Positions 1 to 12,303 of a stretch of 64,000 bases of DNA are shown here, one piece after another. The position numbers were made by a program, and so were the translations under genes. Position 1 is the stretch's first letter, and each line of letters begins with the position of its first letter. The notes under the pieces are model-generated. The model had not been told where the DNA came from, made no database searches, and saw nothing but the letters and a program-made list of their open reading frames with translations. This stretch comes from Pleurodeles waltl (taxonomy: Eukaryota > Chordata > Amphibia > Caudata > Salamandridae). The DNA lies in contig NC_090439.1 in assembly GCF_031143425.1 (NCBI RefSeq), positions 643,747,465 to 643,811,464 of the forward strand, written 5' to 3'.

Positions 1-1960
1 TCTGGGTAACAGAACCTGGTCGGAGCCCCGCAAGTCACCCCTCCTTGGATTTCCCTACGTCTCTAGTTTTCAGAAATGCACAGGTTTGGTAGGTTTCCCT
101 AGGTGCCGGCTGAGCTAGAGGCCAAAATCTACAGGTAGGCACTTCGCAAAAAACACCTCTGTTTTCTTCCAAAAATGTGGATGTGTCCACGTTGCGCTTT
201 GGGGCGTTTCCTGTCGCAGGCGCTAGGCCTACCCACACAAGTGAGGTATCATTTTTATCGGGAGACTTGGGGGAACGCTGGGTGGAAGGAAATTTGTGGC
301 TCCTCTCAGATTCCAGAACTTTCTGCCACAGAAATGTGAGGGACATGTGTTTTTTTAGCCAAATTTTGAGGTTTGCAAAGGATTCTGGGTAACAGAACCT
401 GGTCCGAGCCCCGCAAGTCACCCCATCTTGGATTCCCCTAGGTCTCTAGTTTTCAGAAATGCACAGGTTTGGTAGGTTTCCCTAGGTGCCGGCTGAGCTA
501 GAGGCCAAAATCTACAGGTAGGCACTTCGCAAAAAACACCTCTGTTTTCTTCCAAAAATTAGGATGTGTCCACGTTGCGCTTTGGGGCGTTTCCTGTCGC
601 GGGCGCTAGGCCTACCCACACAAGTGAGGTATCATTTTTATCGGGAGAGTTGGGGGAACGATGGGTGGAAGGAAATTTGTGGCTCCTCTCAGATTCCAGA
701 ACTTCCTGCCACAGAAATGTGAGGAACATGTGTTTTTTTAGCCAAATTTTGAGGTTTGCAAAGGAATCTGGGTAACAGAACCTGGTCCGAGCCCGCAAGT
801 CACCCCATCTTGGATTCCCCTAGATCTCTAGTTGTTAGAAATGCACAGGTTTGGTAGGTTTCCCTAGGTGCCGGCTGAGCTAGAGGCCAAAATCTACAGG
901 TAGGCAATTCGCAAAAAACACCTCTGTTTTCTTCCAAAAATTTGGATGTGTCCACGTTGCGCTTTGGGGCGTTTCCTGTCGCGGGCGCTAGGCCTACCCA
1001 CACAAGTGAAGTATCATTTTTATCAGGAGACTTGGGGGACCGCTGGGTGGAAGGAAATTTGTGGCTCCTCTCAGATTCCAGAACTTTCTGCCACAGAAAT
1101 GTGAGGAACATGTGTTTTTTTAGCCAAATTTTGAGGTTTGCAAAGGATTCTGGGTAACAGAACCTGGTCCGAGCCCCGCAAGTCACCCCTCCTTGGATTC
1201 CCCTAGGTCTCTAGATTTCAGAAATGCACAGGTTTGGTAGGTTTCCCTAGGTGCCAGCTGAGCCAGAGGCCAAAATCTACAGTAGGCACTTCGCAAAAAA
1301 CACCTCTGTTTTCTTCCAAAAATTTGGATGTGTCCACGTTGCGCTTTGGGGCGTTTCCTGTCGCGGGCGCTAGGCCTACCCACACAAGTGAGGTATCATT
1401 TTTATCGGGAGACTTGGGGAACGCTGGGTGGAAGGATATTTGTGGCTCCTCTCAGATTCCAGAACTTTCTGCCACAGAAATGTGAGGAACATGTGTTTTT
1501 TTAGCCAAATTTTGAGGTTTGCAAAGGATTCTGGGTAACAGAACCTGGTCCGAGCCCCGCAAGTCACCCCTCCTTGGATTCCCCTAGGTCTCTAGTTTTC
1601 AGAAATGCACAGGTTTGGTAGGTTTCCCTAGGTGCCGGCTGAGTTAGAGGCCAAAATCTACAGGTAGGCACTTCGCAAAAAACACCTCTGTTTTCTTCCA
1701 AAAATTTGGGTGTGTCCACGTTGCGCTTTGGGGCGTTTCCTGTCGCGGGCGCTAGGCCTACCCACACAACTGAGGTATCATTTTTATCGGGAGACTTGGG
1801 GGAAGGCTGGGTGGAAGGAAATTTGTGGCTCCTCTCAGATTCCAGAACTTCCTGCCACAGAAATGTGAGGAACATGTGTTTTTTTAGCCAAATTCTGAGG
1901 TTTGCAAAGGATTCTGGGTAACAGAACCTGGTCCGAGCCCCGCAAGTCACCCCATCTTGG
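1..1960. repeat. Segment repeated 15 monomers downstream (5,747-7,700)
   Basis: The window starts with a monomer carrying ccctacgtctc, aaatgtggatg and gcaggcgc, as at 5,747, followed in the same order by an attaggatg/gagagttggg monomer, a gaccgctggg monomer, a ctagatttcag monomer and a cacaactgagg monomer. Offsets are 5,746 to 5,750 because of single-base indels. Several substitutions separate the two, so this is one of the older events. Part of the same series is also present at 15,729-17,260. Confidence 0.75.
695..709. promoter_or_regulatory. Heat-shock-like motif broken by T-to-C in the third unit
   Basis: In about a third of monomers the third unit reads tTCCt (agaacttcctgcc) instead of tTTCt, leaving only two perfect units. 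Examples are the monomers anchored at 560, 1,706, 3,240, 4,391, 5,540, 6,306, 7,456, 8,606 and 9,756. Less often the first unit is changed (gatttcagaac, for example near 2,221 and 20,209), or a base is inserted (cttttcctg near 27,879). The T/C difference is the main two-state marker in the array. Confidence 0.5.
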
Positions 1961-3097
1961 ATTCCCCTAGGTCTCTAGTTTTCAGAAATGCACAGGTTTG
2001 GTAGGTTTCCCTAGGTGCCGGCTGAGCTAGAGGCCAAAATCTACAGGTAGGCACTTCGCAAAAAACACCTCTGTTTTCTTCCAAAAATTTGGATGTGTCC
2101 ACGTTGCGCTTTGGGGCGTTTCCTGTCGCGGGCGCTAGGCCTACCCACACAAGTGAGGTATCATTTTTATCGGGAGACTTGGGGGAAGGCTGGGTGGAAG
2201 GAAATTTGTGGCTCCTCTCAGATTTCAGAACTTTCTGCCACAGAAATGTGAGGGACATGTGTTTTTTTAGCCAAATTTTGAGGTTTGCAAAGGATTCTGG
2301 GTAACAGAACCTGGTCCGAGCCCTGCAAGTCACCCAATCTTGGATTCCCCTAGGTCTCTAGTTTCAGAAATGCACAGGTTTGGTAGGTTTCCCTAAGTGC
2401 CGGCTGAGCTAGAGGCCAAAATCTACAGGTAGGCACTTCGCAAAAAACACCTCTGTTTTCTTCCAAAAATTAGGATGTGTCCATGTTGCGCTTTGGGGCG
2501 CTTCCTGTCGCGGGCGCTAGGCCTACCCACACAAGTGAGGTATCATTTTTATCGGGAGACTTGGGGGAACGCTGGGTGGAAGGAAACTTGTGGCTCCTCT
2601 CAGATTCCAGAACTTTCTGCCACAGAAATGTGAGCAACATGTGTTTTTTTTAGCCAAATTTTGAGGTTTGCAAAGGATTCTGGGTAACAGAACATGGTCC
2701 GAGCCCCGCAAGTCACCCCTCCTTGGATTCCCCTAGGTCTCTAGTTTTCAGAAATGCACAGGTTTTGTAGGTTTCCCTAGGTGCCGGCTGAGCTAGAGGC
2801 CAAAAGCTACAGGTAGGCACTTCGCAAAAAACACCTCCTGTTTTCTTCCAAAAATTTGGATGTGTCCACGTTGCGCTTTGGGGCGTTTCCTGTCGCGGGG
2901 CGCTAGGCCTACCCACACAAGTGAGGTATCATTTTTATTGGGAGACTTGGGAAACGCTGGATGGAAGGAAATTTGTGGCTCCTCTCAGGTTCCAGAACTT
3001 TCTGCCACAGAAATGTGAGGAACATGTGTATTTTTTAGCCAAATTTTGAGGTTTGCACAGGATTCTGGGTAACAGAACCTGGTCCGAGCCCCGCAAG

Positions 3098-3868
3098 TCA
3101 CCCCTCCATGGATTCCCCTAGGTCTCTACTTTTCAGAAATGCACAGATTTTGTAGGTTTCCCTAGGTGCCGGCTGAGCTAGAGGCCAAAATCTACAGGTA
3201 GGCACTTCGCAAAAAACACCTCTGTTTTCTTCAAAAAATTTGGATGTGTCCACGTTGCGCTTTGGGGCGTTTCCTGTCGCGGGCGCTTGGCCTACCCACA
3301 CAAGTGAGGTATCATTTTTATCGGGAGACTTGGGGGAAGGCTGGGTGGAAGGAAATTTGTGGCTCCTCTCAGATTCCAGAACTTCCTGCCACAGAAATGT
3401 GAGGAACATGTGTTTTTTTAGCCAAATTTTGAGGTTTGCAAAGGATTCTGGGTAACAGAACCTGGTCCAAGCCCCGCAAGTCACCCCTCCTTGAATTTCC
3501 CTAGGTCCTCTAGTTTTCAGAAATGCACAGGTTTGGTAGGTTTCCCTAGGTGCCGGCTGAGCTAGAGGCCAAAATCTACAGGTAGGCAATTCGCAAAAAA
3601 CACCTCTGTTTTCTTCCAACAATTTGGATGTGTCCACGTTGCGCTTTGGGGCGTTTCCTGTCGTGGGCGCTAGGCCTACCCACACAAGTGAAGTATCATT
3701 TTTATCAGGAGACTTGGGGGAACGCTGGGTGGAAGGAAATTTGTGGCTCCTCTCAGATTCCAGAACTTTCTGCCACAGAAATGTGAGGAACATGTGTTTT
3801 TTTAGCCAAATTTTGAGGTTTGCAAAGGATTCTGGGTAACAGAACCTGGTCAGAGCCCCGCAAGTCAC
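3098..3868 (-). other. Open frame across two monomers (384-bp spacing), not a gene
   Basis: Most monomers have an open frame of about 128 codons on the minus strand that stops in the next repeat because 383 is not divisible by 3. Here the extra base in taggtcctctag near 3,505 makes the repeat 384 bp, so the frame runs on into the neighbour and gives 256 codons of two near-identical halves. It has no recognisable domain and exists once in the window. I judge it a by-product of satellite length, not a protein gene. Confidence 0.8.
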
Positions 3869-6800
3869 CCCTCCTTGGATTCCCCTAGGTCTCTAGATTT
3901 CAGAAATGCATAGGTTTGGTAGGTTTCCCTAGGTGCCGGCTGAGCTAGAGGCCAAAATCTACAGGTAGGCACTTCGCAAAAAACACCTCCTGTTTTCTTC
4001 CAAAAATTTGGATGTGTCCACGTTGCGCTTTGGGGCGTTTCCTGTCGCAGGCGCTAGGCCTACCCACACAAGTGAGGTATCATTTTTATCGGGAGACTTG
4101 GGGGAACGCTGGGTGGAAGGAAATTTGTGGCTCCTCTCAGATTCCAGAACTTTCTGCCACAGAAATGTGAGGGACATGTGTTTTTTTAACCAAATTGTGA
4201 GGTTTGCAAAGGATTCTGGGTAACAGAACCTGGTCCGAGCCCCGCAAATCACCCCATCTTGGATTCCCCTAGATCTCTAGTTTTCAGAAATGCACAGGTT
4301 TGGTAGGTTTCCCTAGGTGCCGGCTGAGCTAGAGGCCAAAATCTACAGGTAGGCACTTCGCAAAAAACACCTCTGTTTTCTTCCAAAAATTTGGATGTGT
4401 CCACGTTGCGCTTTGGGGCGTTTCCTGTCGCGGGCGCTAGGCCTACCCACACAAGTGAGGTATCATTTTTATCGGGAGACTTGGGGGAAGGCTGGGTGGA
4501 AGGAAATTTGTGGCTCCTCTCAGATTCCAGAACTTCCTGCCACAGAAATGTGAGGAACATGTGTTTTTGTAGCCAAATTTTGAGGTTTGCAAAGGATTCT
4601 GGGTAACAGAACCTGGTCCAAGCCCCGCAAGTCACCCCTCCTTGGATTCCCCTAGGTCTCTAGATTTCAGAAATGCATAGGTTTGGTAGGTTTCCCTAGG
4701 TGCCGGCTGAGCTAGAGGCCAAAATCTACAGGTAGGCACTTCGCAAAAAACACCTCTGTTTTCTTCCAAAAATTAGGATGTGTCCATGTTGCGCTTTGGG
4801 GCGCTTCCTGTCGCGGGCGCTAGGCCTACCCACACAAGTGAGGTATCATTTTTATCGGGAGACTTGGGGGAACGCTGGGTGGAAGGAAACTTGTGGCTCC
4901 TCTCAGATTCCAGAACTTTCTGCCACAGAAATGTGAGCAACATGTGTTTTTTTAGCCAAATTTTGAGGTTTGCAAAGGATTCTGGGTAACAGAACATGGT
5001 CCGAGCCCCGCAAGTCACCCCTCCTTGGATTCCCCTAGGTCTCTAGTTTTCAGAAATGCACAGGTTTTGTAGGTTTCCCTAGGTGCCGGCTGAGCTAGAG
5101 GCCAAAATCTACAGGTAGGCAATTCGCAAAAAACACCTCTGTTTTCTTCCAAAAATTTGGATGTGTCCACGTTGCGCTTTGGGGCGTTTCCTGTCGCAGG
5201 CGCTAGGCCTACCCACACAAGAGAGGTATCATTTTTATCGGGAGACTTGGGGGAACGCTGGGTGGAAGGAAATTTGTGGCTCCTCTCAGATTCCAGAACT
5301 TTCTGCCACAGAAATGTGAGGGACATGTGTTTTTTTAACCAAATTGTGAGGTTTGCAAAGGATTCTGGGTAACAGAACCTGGTCCGAGCCCCGCAAATCA
5401 CCCCATCTTGGATTCCCCTAGATCTCTAGTTTTCAGAAATGCACAGGTTTGGTAGGTTTCCCTAGGTGCCGGCTGAGCTAGAGGCCAAAATCTACAGGTA
5501 GGCAATTCGCAAAAAACACCTCTGTTTTCTTCCAAAAATTTGGATGTGTCCACGTTGCGCTTTGGGGCGTTTCCTGTCGCGGGCGCTAGGCCTACCCACA
5601 CAAGTGAGGTATCATTTTTATCGGGAGACTTGGGGGAAGGCTGGGTGGAAGGAAATTTGTGGCTCCTCTCAGATTCCAGAACTTCCTGCCACAGAAATGT
5701 GAGGAACATGTGTTTTTTTAGCCAAATTTTGAGGTTTGCAAAGGATTCTGGGTAACAGAACCTGGTCCGAGCCCCGCAAGTCACCCCTCCTTGGATTTCC
5801 CTACGTCTCTAGTTTTCAGAAATGCACAGGTTTGGTAGGTTTCCCTAGGTGCCGGCTGAGCTAGAGGCCAAAATCTACAGGTAGGCACTTCGCAAAAAAC
5901 ACCTCTGTTTTCTTCCAAAAATGTGGATGTGTCCACGTTGCGCTTTGGGGCGTTTCCTGTCGCAGGCGCTAGGCCTACCCACACAAGTGAGGTATCATTT
6001 TTATCGGGAGACTTGGGGGAACGCTGGGTGGAAGGAAATTTGTGGCTCCTCTCAGATTCCAGAACTTTCTGCCACAGAAATGTGAGGGACATGTGTTTTT
6101 TTAGCCAAATTTTGAGGTTTGCAAAGGATTCTGGGTAACAGAACCTGGTCCGAGCCCCGCAAGTCACCCCATCTTGGATTCCCCTAGGTCTCTAGTTTTC
6201 AGAAATGCACAGGTTTGGTAGGTTTCCCTAGGTGCCGGCTGAGCTAGAGGCCAAAATCTACAGGTAGGCACTTCGCAAAAAACACCTCTGTTTTCTTCCA
6301 AAAATTAGGATGTGTCCACGTTGCGCTTTGGGGCGTTTCCTGTCGCGGGCGCTAGGCCTACCTACACAAGTGAGGTATCATTTTTATCGGGAGAGTTGGG
6401 GGAACGATGGGTGGAAGGAAATTTGTGGCTCCTCTCAGATTCCAGAACTTCCTGCCACAGAAATGTGAGGAACATGTGTTTTTTTAGCCAAATTTTGAGG
6501 TTTGCAAAGGATTCTGGGTAACAGAACCTGGTCCGAGCCCCGCAAGTCACCCCATCTTGGATTCCCCTAGATCTCTAGTTTTCAGAAATGCACAGGTTTG
6601 GTAGGTTTCCCTAGGTGCCGGCTGAGCTAGAGGCCAAAATATACAGGTAGGCAATTCGCAAAAAACACCTCTGTTTTCTTCCAAAAATTTGGATGTGTCC
6701 ACGTTGCGCTTTGGGGCGTTTCCTGTCACGGGCGCTAGGCCTACCCACACAAGTGAAGTATCATTTTTATCAGGAGACTTGGGGGACCGCTGGGTGGAAG

Positions 6801-9800
6801 GAAATTTGTGGCTCCTCTCAGATTCCAGAACTTTCTGCCACAGAAATGTGAGGAACATGTGTTTTTTTAGCCAAATTTTGAGGTTTGCAAAGGATTCTGG
6901 GTAACAGAACCTGGTCCGAGCCCCGCAAGTCACCCCTCCTTGGATTGCCCTAGGTCTCTAGATTTCAGAAATGCACAGGTTTGGTAGGTTTCCCTAGGTG
7001 CCAGCTGAGCTAGAGGCCAAAATCTACAGGTAGGCACTCCGCAAAAAACACCTCCTGTTTTCTTCCAAAAATGTGGATGTGTCCACGTTGCGCTTTGGGG
7101 CGTATCCTGTCGCAGGCCCTAGGCCTACCCACACAAGTGAGGTATCATTTTTATCGGGAGACTTGGGGGAACGCTGGGTGGAAGGAAATTTGTGGCTCCT
7201 CTCAGATTCCAGAACTTTCTGCCACAGAAATGTGAGGGACATGTGTTTTTTTAACCAAATTTTGAGGTTTGCAAAGGATTCTGGGTAACAGAACCTGGTC
7301 CGAGCCCCGCAAGTCACCCCTCCTTGGATTCCCCTAGGTCTCTAGTTTTCAGAAATGCACAGGTTTGGTAGGTTTCCCTAGGTGCCGGCTGAGCTAGAGG
7401 CCAAAATCTACAGGTAGGCACTTCGCAAAAAACACCTCTGTTTTCTTCCAAAAATTTGGATGTGTCCACGTTGCGCATTGGGGCGTTTCCTGTCGCGGGC
7501 GCTAGGCCTACCCACACAACTGAGGTATCATTTTTATCGGGAGACTTGGGGGAAGGCTGGGTGGAAGGAAATTTGTGGCTCCTCTCAGATTCCAGAACTT
7601 CCTGCCACAGAAATGTGAGGAACATGTGTTTTTTTAGCCAAATTTTGAGGTTTGCAAAGGATTCTGGGTAACAAAACCTGGTCCGAGCCCCGCAAGTCAC
7701 CCCTCCTTGGATTCCCCTAGGTCTCTAGTTTTCAGAAATGCACAGGTTTGGTAGGTTTCCCTAGGTGCCGGCTGAGCTACAGGCCAAAATCTACAGGTAG
7801 GCACTTCGCAAAAAACACCTCCTGTTTTCTTCCAAAAATTTGGATGTATCCACGTTGCGCTTTGGGGCGTTTCCTGTCGCGGGCGCTAGGCCTACACACA
7901 CAAGTGAGGTATCATTTTTATCAGGAGACTTGGGGGAACGCTGGGTGGAAGGAAATTTGTGGCTCCTCTCAGATTCCAGAACTTTCTGCCACAGAAATGT
8001 GAGGGACATGTGTTTTTTTAGCCAAATTTTGAGGTTTGCAAAGGATTCTGGGTAACAGAACCTGGTCCGAGCCCCGCAAGTCACCCCATCTTGGATTCCC
8101 CTAGGTCTCTAGTTTTCAGAAATGCACAGGTTTGGTTGGTTTCCCTAGGTGCCGGCTGAGCTAGAGGCCAAAATCTACAGGTAGGCACTTCGCAAAAAAC
8201 ACCTCTGTTTTCTTCCAAAAATTTGGATGTGTCCACGTTGCGCTTTGGGGCGTTTCCTGTCGCGGGCGCTAGGCCTACCCACACAAGTGAGGTATCATTT
8301 TTATCGGGAGACTTGGGGGAACGCTGGGTGGAAGGAAATTTGTGGCTCCTCTCAGATTCCAGAACTTTCTGCCACAGAAATGTGAGGGACATGTGTTTTT
8401 TTAGCCAAATTTTGAGGTTTGCAAAGGATTCTGGGTAACAGAACCTGGTCCGAGCCCTGCAAGTCCCCCAATCTTGGATTCCCCTAGGTCTCTAGTTTTC
8501 AGAAATGCACAGGTTTGGTAGGTTTCCCTAGGTGCCGGCTGAGCTAGAGGCCAAAATCTACAGGTAGGCACTTCTCAAAAAACACCTCTGTTTTCTTCCA
8601 AAAATGTGGATGTGTCCACGTTGCGCTTTGGGGCGTTTCCTGTCGCAGGCGCTAGGCCTACCCACACAAGTGAGGTATCATTTTTATCGGGAGACTTGGG
8701 GGAAGGCTGGGTGGAAGGAAATTTGTGGCTCCTCTCAGATTCCAGAACTTCCTGCCACAGAAATGTGAGGAACATGTGTTTTTTTAGCCAAATTTTGAGG
8801 TTTGCAAAGGATTCTGGGTAACAGAACCTGGTCCGAGCCCCGCAAGTCACCCCTCCTTGGATTCCCCTAGGTCTCTAGTTTTCAGAAATGCACAGGTTTG
8901 GTAGGTTTCCCTAGGTGCCGGCTGAGCTAGAGGCCAAAATCTACAGGTAGGCACTTCGCAAAAAACACCTCCTGTTTTCTTCCAAAAGTTTGGATGTGTC
9001 CACGTTGCGCTTTGGGGCGTTTCCTGTCGCGGGCGCTAGGCCTACACACACAAGTGAGGTATCATTTTTATCAGGAGACTTGGGGGAACGCTGGGTGGAA
9101 GGAAATTTGTGGCTCCTCTCAGATTCCAGAACTTTCTGCCACAGAAATGTGAGGAACATGTGTTTTCTTAGCCAAATTTTGAGGTTTGCAAAGGATTCTG
9201 GGTAACAGAACTTGGTCCGAGCCGCTCAAGTCACCCCTCCTTGGATTTCCCTAGGTCTCTAGTTTTCAGAAATGCACAGGTGTGGTAGGTTTCCCTAGGT
9301 GCCGGCTGAGCTAGAGGCCAAAATCTACAGGTAGGCACTTCGCAAAAAACACCTCTGTTTTCTTCCAAAAATGTGGATGTGTCCACGTTGCGCTTTGGGG
9401 CGTTTCCTGTCGCAGGCGCTAGGCCTACCCACACAAGTGAGGTATCATTTTTATCGGGAGACTTGGGGGAACGCTGGGTGGAAGGAAATTTGTGGCTCCT
9501 CTCAGATTCCAGAACTTTCTGCCACAGAAATGTGAGGGACATGTGTTTTTTTAGCCAAATTTTGAGGTTTGCAAAGGATTCTGGGTAACAGAACCTGGTC
9601 CGAGCCCTGCAAGTCACCCAATCTTGGATTCCCCTAGGTCTCTAGTTTTCAGAAATGCACAGGTTTGGTAGGTTTCCCTAGGTGCCGGCTGAGCTAGAGG
9701 CCAAAATCTACAGGTAGGCACTTCGCAAAAAACACCTCTGTTTTCTTCCAAAAATGTGGATGTGTCCACGTTGCGCTTTGGGGCGTTTCCTGTCGCGGGC

Positions 9801-10389
9801 GCTAGGCCTACCCACACAAGTGAGGTATCATTTTTATCGGGAGACTTGGGGGAAGGCTGGGTGGAAGGAAATTTGTGGCTCCTCTCAGATTCCAGAACTT
9901 CCTGCCACAGAAATGTGAGGAACATGTGTTTTTTTAGCCAAATTTTGAGGTTTGCAAAGGATTCTGGGTAACAGAACCTGGTCCGAGCCCCGCAAGTCAC
10001 CCCTCCTTGGATTCCCCTAGGTCTCTAGTTTTCAGAAATGCACAGGTTTGGTAGGTTGCCCTAGGTGCCGGCTGAGCTAGAGGCCAAAATCTACAGGTAG
10101 GCACTTCGCAAAAAACACCTCTGTTTTCTTCCAAAAATTTGGATGTGTCCACGTTGCGCTTTGGGGCGTTTCCTGTCGCAGGCGCTAGGCCTACCCACAC
10201 AAGTGAGGTATCATTTTTATCGGGAGACTGGGGGGGAACGCTGGGTGGAAGAAAATTTGTGGCTCCTCTCAGATTCCAGAACTTTCTGCCACAGAAATGT
10301 GAGGGACATTTGTTTTTTTAGCCAAATTTTGAGGTTTGCAAATGATTCTGGGTAACAGAACCTGGTCCGAGCCCCGCAAGTCACCCCAT

Positions 10390-12303
10390 CTTGGATTCCC
10401 CTAGGTCTCTAGTTTTCAGAAATGCACAGGTTTGGTAGGTTTCCCTAGGTGCCGGCTGAGCTAGAGGCCAAAATCTACAGGTAGGCACTTCGCAAAAAAC
10501 ACCTCTGTTTTCTTCCAAAAATTAGGATGTGTCCACGTTGTGCTTTGGGGCGTTTCCTCTCGCGGGCGCTAGGCCTACCCACACAAGTGAGGTATCATTT
10601 TTATCGGGAGACTTGGGGGAACGCTGGGTGGAAGGAAATTTGTGGCTCCTTTCAGATTCCAGAACTTCCTGCCACAGAAATGTGGGGAACATGTGTTTTT
10701 TTTGCCAAATTTTGAGGTTTGCAAAGGATTCTGGGTAACAGAAGCTGGTCCGAGCCCCGCAAGTCACCCCATCTTGGATTCCCCTAGGTCTCTAGTTTTC
10801 AGAAATGCACAGGTTTGGTAGGTTTCCCTAGGTGCCGGCTGTGCTAGAGGCCAAAATCTACAGGTAGGCAATTCGCAAAAAACACCTCTGTTTTCTTCCA
10901 AAAATTTGGATGTGTCCACGTTGCGCTTTGGGGTGTTTCCTGTCGCGGGCACTAGGCCTACCCACACAAGTGAAGTATCATTTTTATCGGGAGACTTGGG
11001 GGAACGCTGGGTGGAAGGAAATTTGTGGCTCCTCTCAGATTCCAGAACTTTCTGCCACAGAAATGTGAGGGACATGTGTTTTTTAGCCAAATTTTGAGGT
11101 TTACAAAGGATTCTGGGTAACAGAACCTGGTCCGAGCCCCGCAAGTCACCCCATCTTGGATTCCCCTAGGTCTCTAGTTTTCAGAAATGCACAGGTTTGG
11201 TAGGTTTCCCTAGGTGCCGGCTGAGCTAGAGGGCAAAATCTACAGGTAGGCACTTCGCAAAAAACACCTCTGTTCTCTTCCAAAAATTTGGATGTGTCCA
11301 CGTTGCGCTTTGGGGCGTTTCCTGTCGCGGGCGCTAGGCCTACACACACAAGTGAGGTATCATTGTTATCGGGAGACTTGGGGGAACGCTGGGTGGAAGG
11401 AAACTCGTGGCTCCTCTCAGATTCCAGAACTTTCTGCCACTGAAATGTGAGGAACATGTGTTTTTTTAGCCAAATTTTGAGGTTTGCAAAGGATTCTGGG
11501 TAACAGAACCTGGTCCGAGCCCCGCAAGTCACCCCATCTTGGATTCCCCTAGGTCTCTAGTTTTCAGAAATGCACAGGTTTGGTAGGGTTCCCTAGGTGC
11601 CGGCTGAGGAAGAGGCCAAAATCTACAGGTAGGCACTTCGCAAAAAACACCTCTGTTTTCTTCCAAAAATTTGGATGTGTCCACGTTGCGCTTTGGGGCG
11701 TTTCCTGTCGCGGGCGCTAGGCCTACCCACACAAGTGAGGTATCATTTTTATAGGTAGACTTGGGGGAACGCTGGGTGGAAGGAAATTTGTGGCTCCTCT
11801 CAGATTCCAGAACTTTCTGCCACAGAAATGTGAGGAACATGTGTTTTTTTAGCCAAATTTTGAGGTTTGCAAAGGATTCTGGGTAACAGAACCTAGTCCG
11901 AGCCCCACAAGTCACCCCTCCTTGGATTCCCCTAGGTCTCTAGTTTTCAGAAATGCACAGGTTTGGTAGGTTTCCCTAGGTGCCGGCTGAGCTAGAGGGC
12001 AAAATCTACAGGTAGGCACTTCGCAAAAAACACCTCTGTTTTCTTCCAAAAATTAGGATGTGTCCACGTTGCGCTTTGGGGCGTTTCCTGTCGCGGGCGC
12101 TAGGCCTACCCACACAAGTGAGGTATCATTTTTATAGGTAGACTTGGGGGAACGCTGGGTGGAAGGTAATTTGTGGCTCCTCTCAGATTCCAGAACTTCC
12201 TGCCACAGAAATGTGAGGAACATGTGTTTTTTTAGCCAAATTGTGAGGTTTGCAAAGGATTCTGGGTAACAGAACCTGGTCCGAGCCCCGCAAGTCACCC
12301 CTC
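10390..12303. repeat. 5-monomer tandem duplication, first copy (1,914 bp)
   Basis: Five consecutive monomers recur exactly 1,914 bp downstream with no difference that I noticed. Marks include tgtgctttgg near 10,540, ccactgaaatg near 11,439, and tataggtagac near 11,751 in place of tatcgggagac. The left limit is the ccatc/ctcc difference at 10,387-10,389 against 12,301-12,303. The duplication is also present in unit A copy 2 (31,810-33,723 and 33,724-35,637), so it predates the 21-kb duplication. Confidence 0.9.
11529..11911. repeat. Monomer lineage with tataggtagac
   Basis: In place of the common tatcgggagac this monomer has tataggtagac near 11,750, and its neighbour at about 12,135 has the same. 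The variant is confined to a few monomers (about 11,750, 12,135, 13,665, 14,047 and 26,283, and their copies in unit A copy 2), which makes it a good marker for following segments. It removes one CpG. Confidence 0.8.

Larger units (their letters stand above)
1..10057. repeat. Left array block, older and more diverged
   Basis: About 26 monomers that are not part of the near-identical 21.4-kb unit to the right. They still show older, partial copies of it. The segment 5,781 to about 7,310 resembles 15,729 to about 17,260 (offset 9,948), with about eight differences in the first 1.1 kb. The segment 8,575 to about 9,990 resembles 23,493 to about 24,900 (offset 14,918). Internally, 1 to about 1,960 resembles 5,747 to about 7,700. 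Small indels are commoner here than elsewhere, for example a missing C near 793, a missing G near 1,282 and an extra G near 2,898. The right limit is placed at the last base (10,057, G against T at 31,477) that separates this flank from its counterpart. Confidence 0.85.

Noticed and set aside
3098..3868. A 256-codon two-domain protein gene
   Set aside because: It results from a single extra base that makes one repeat 384 bp. The two halves are adjacent satellite monomers.
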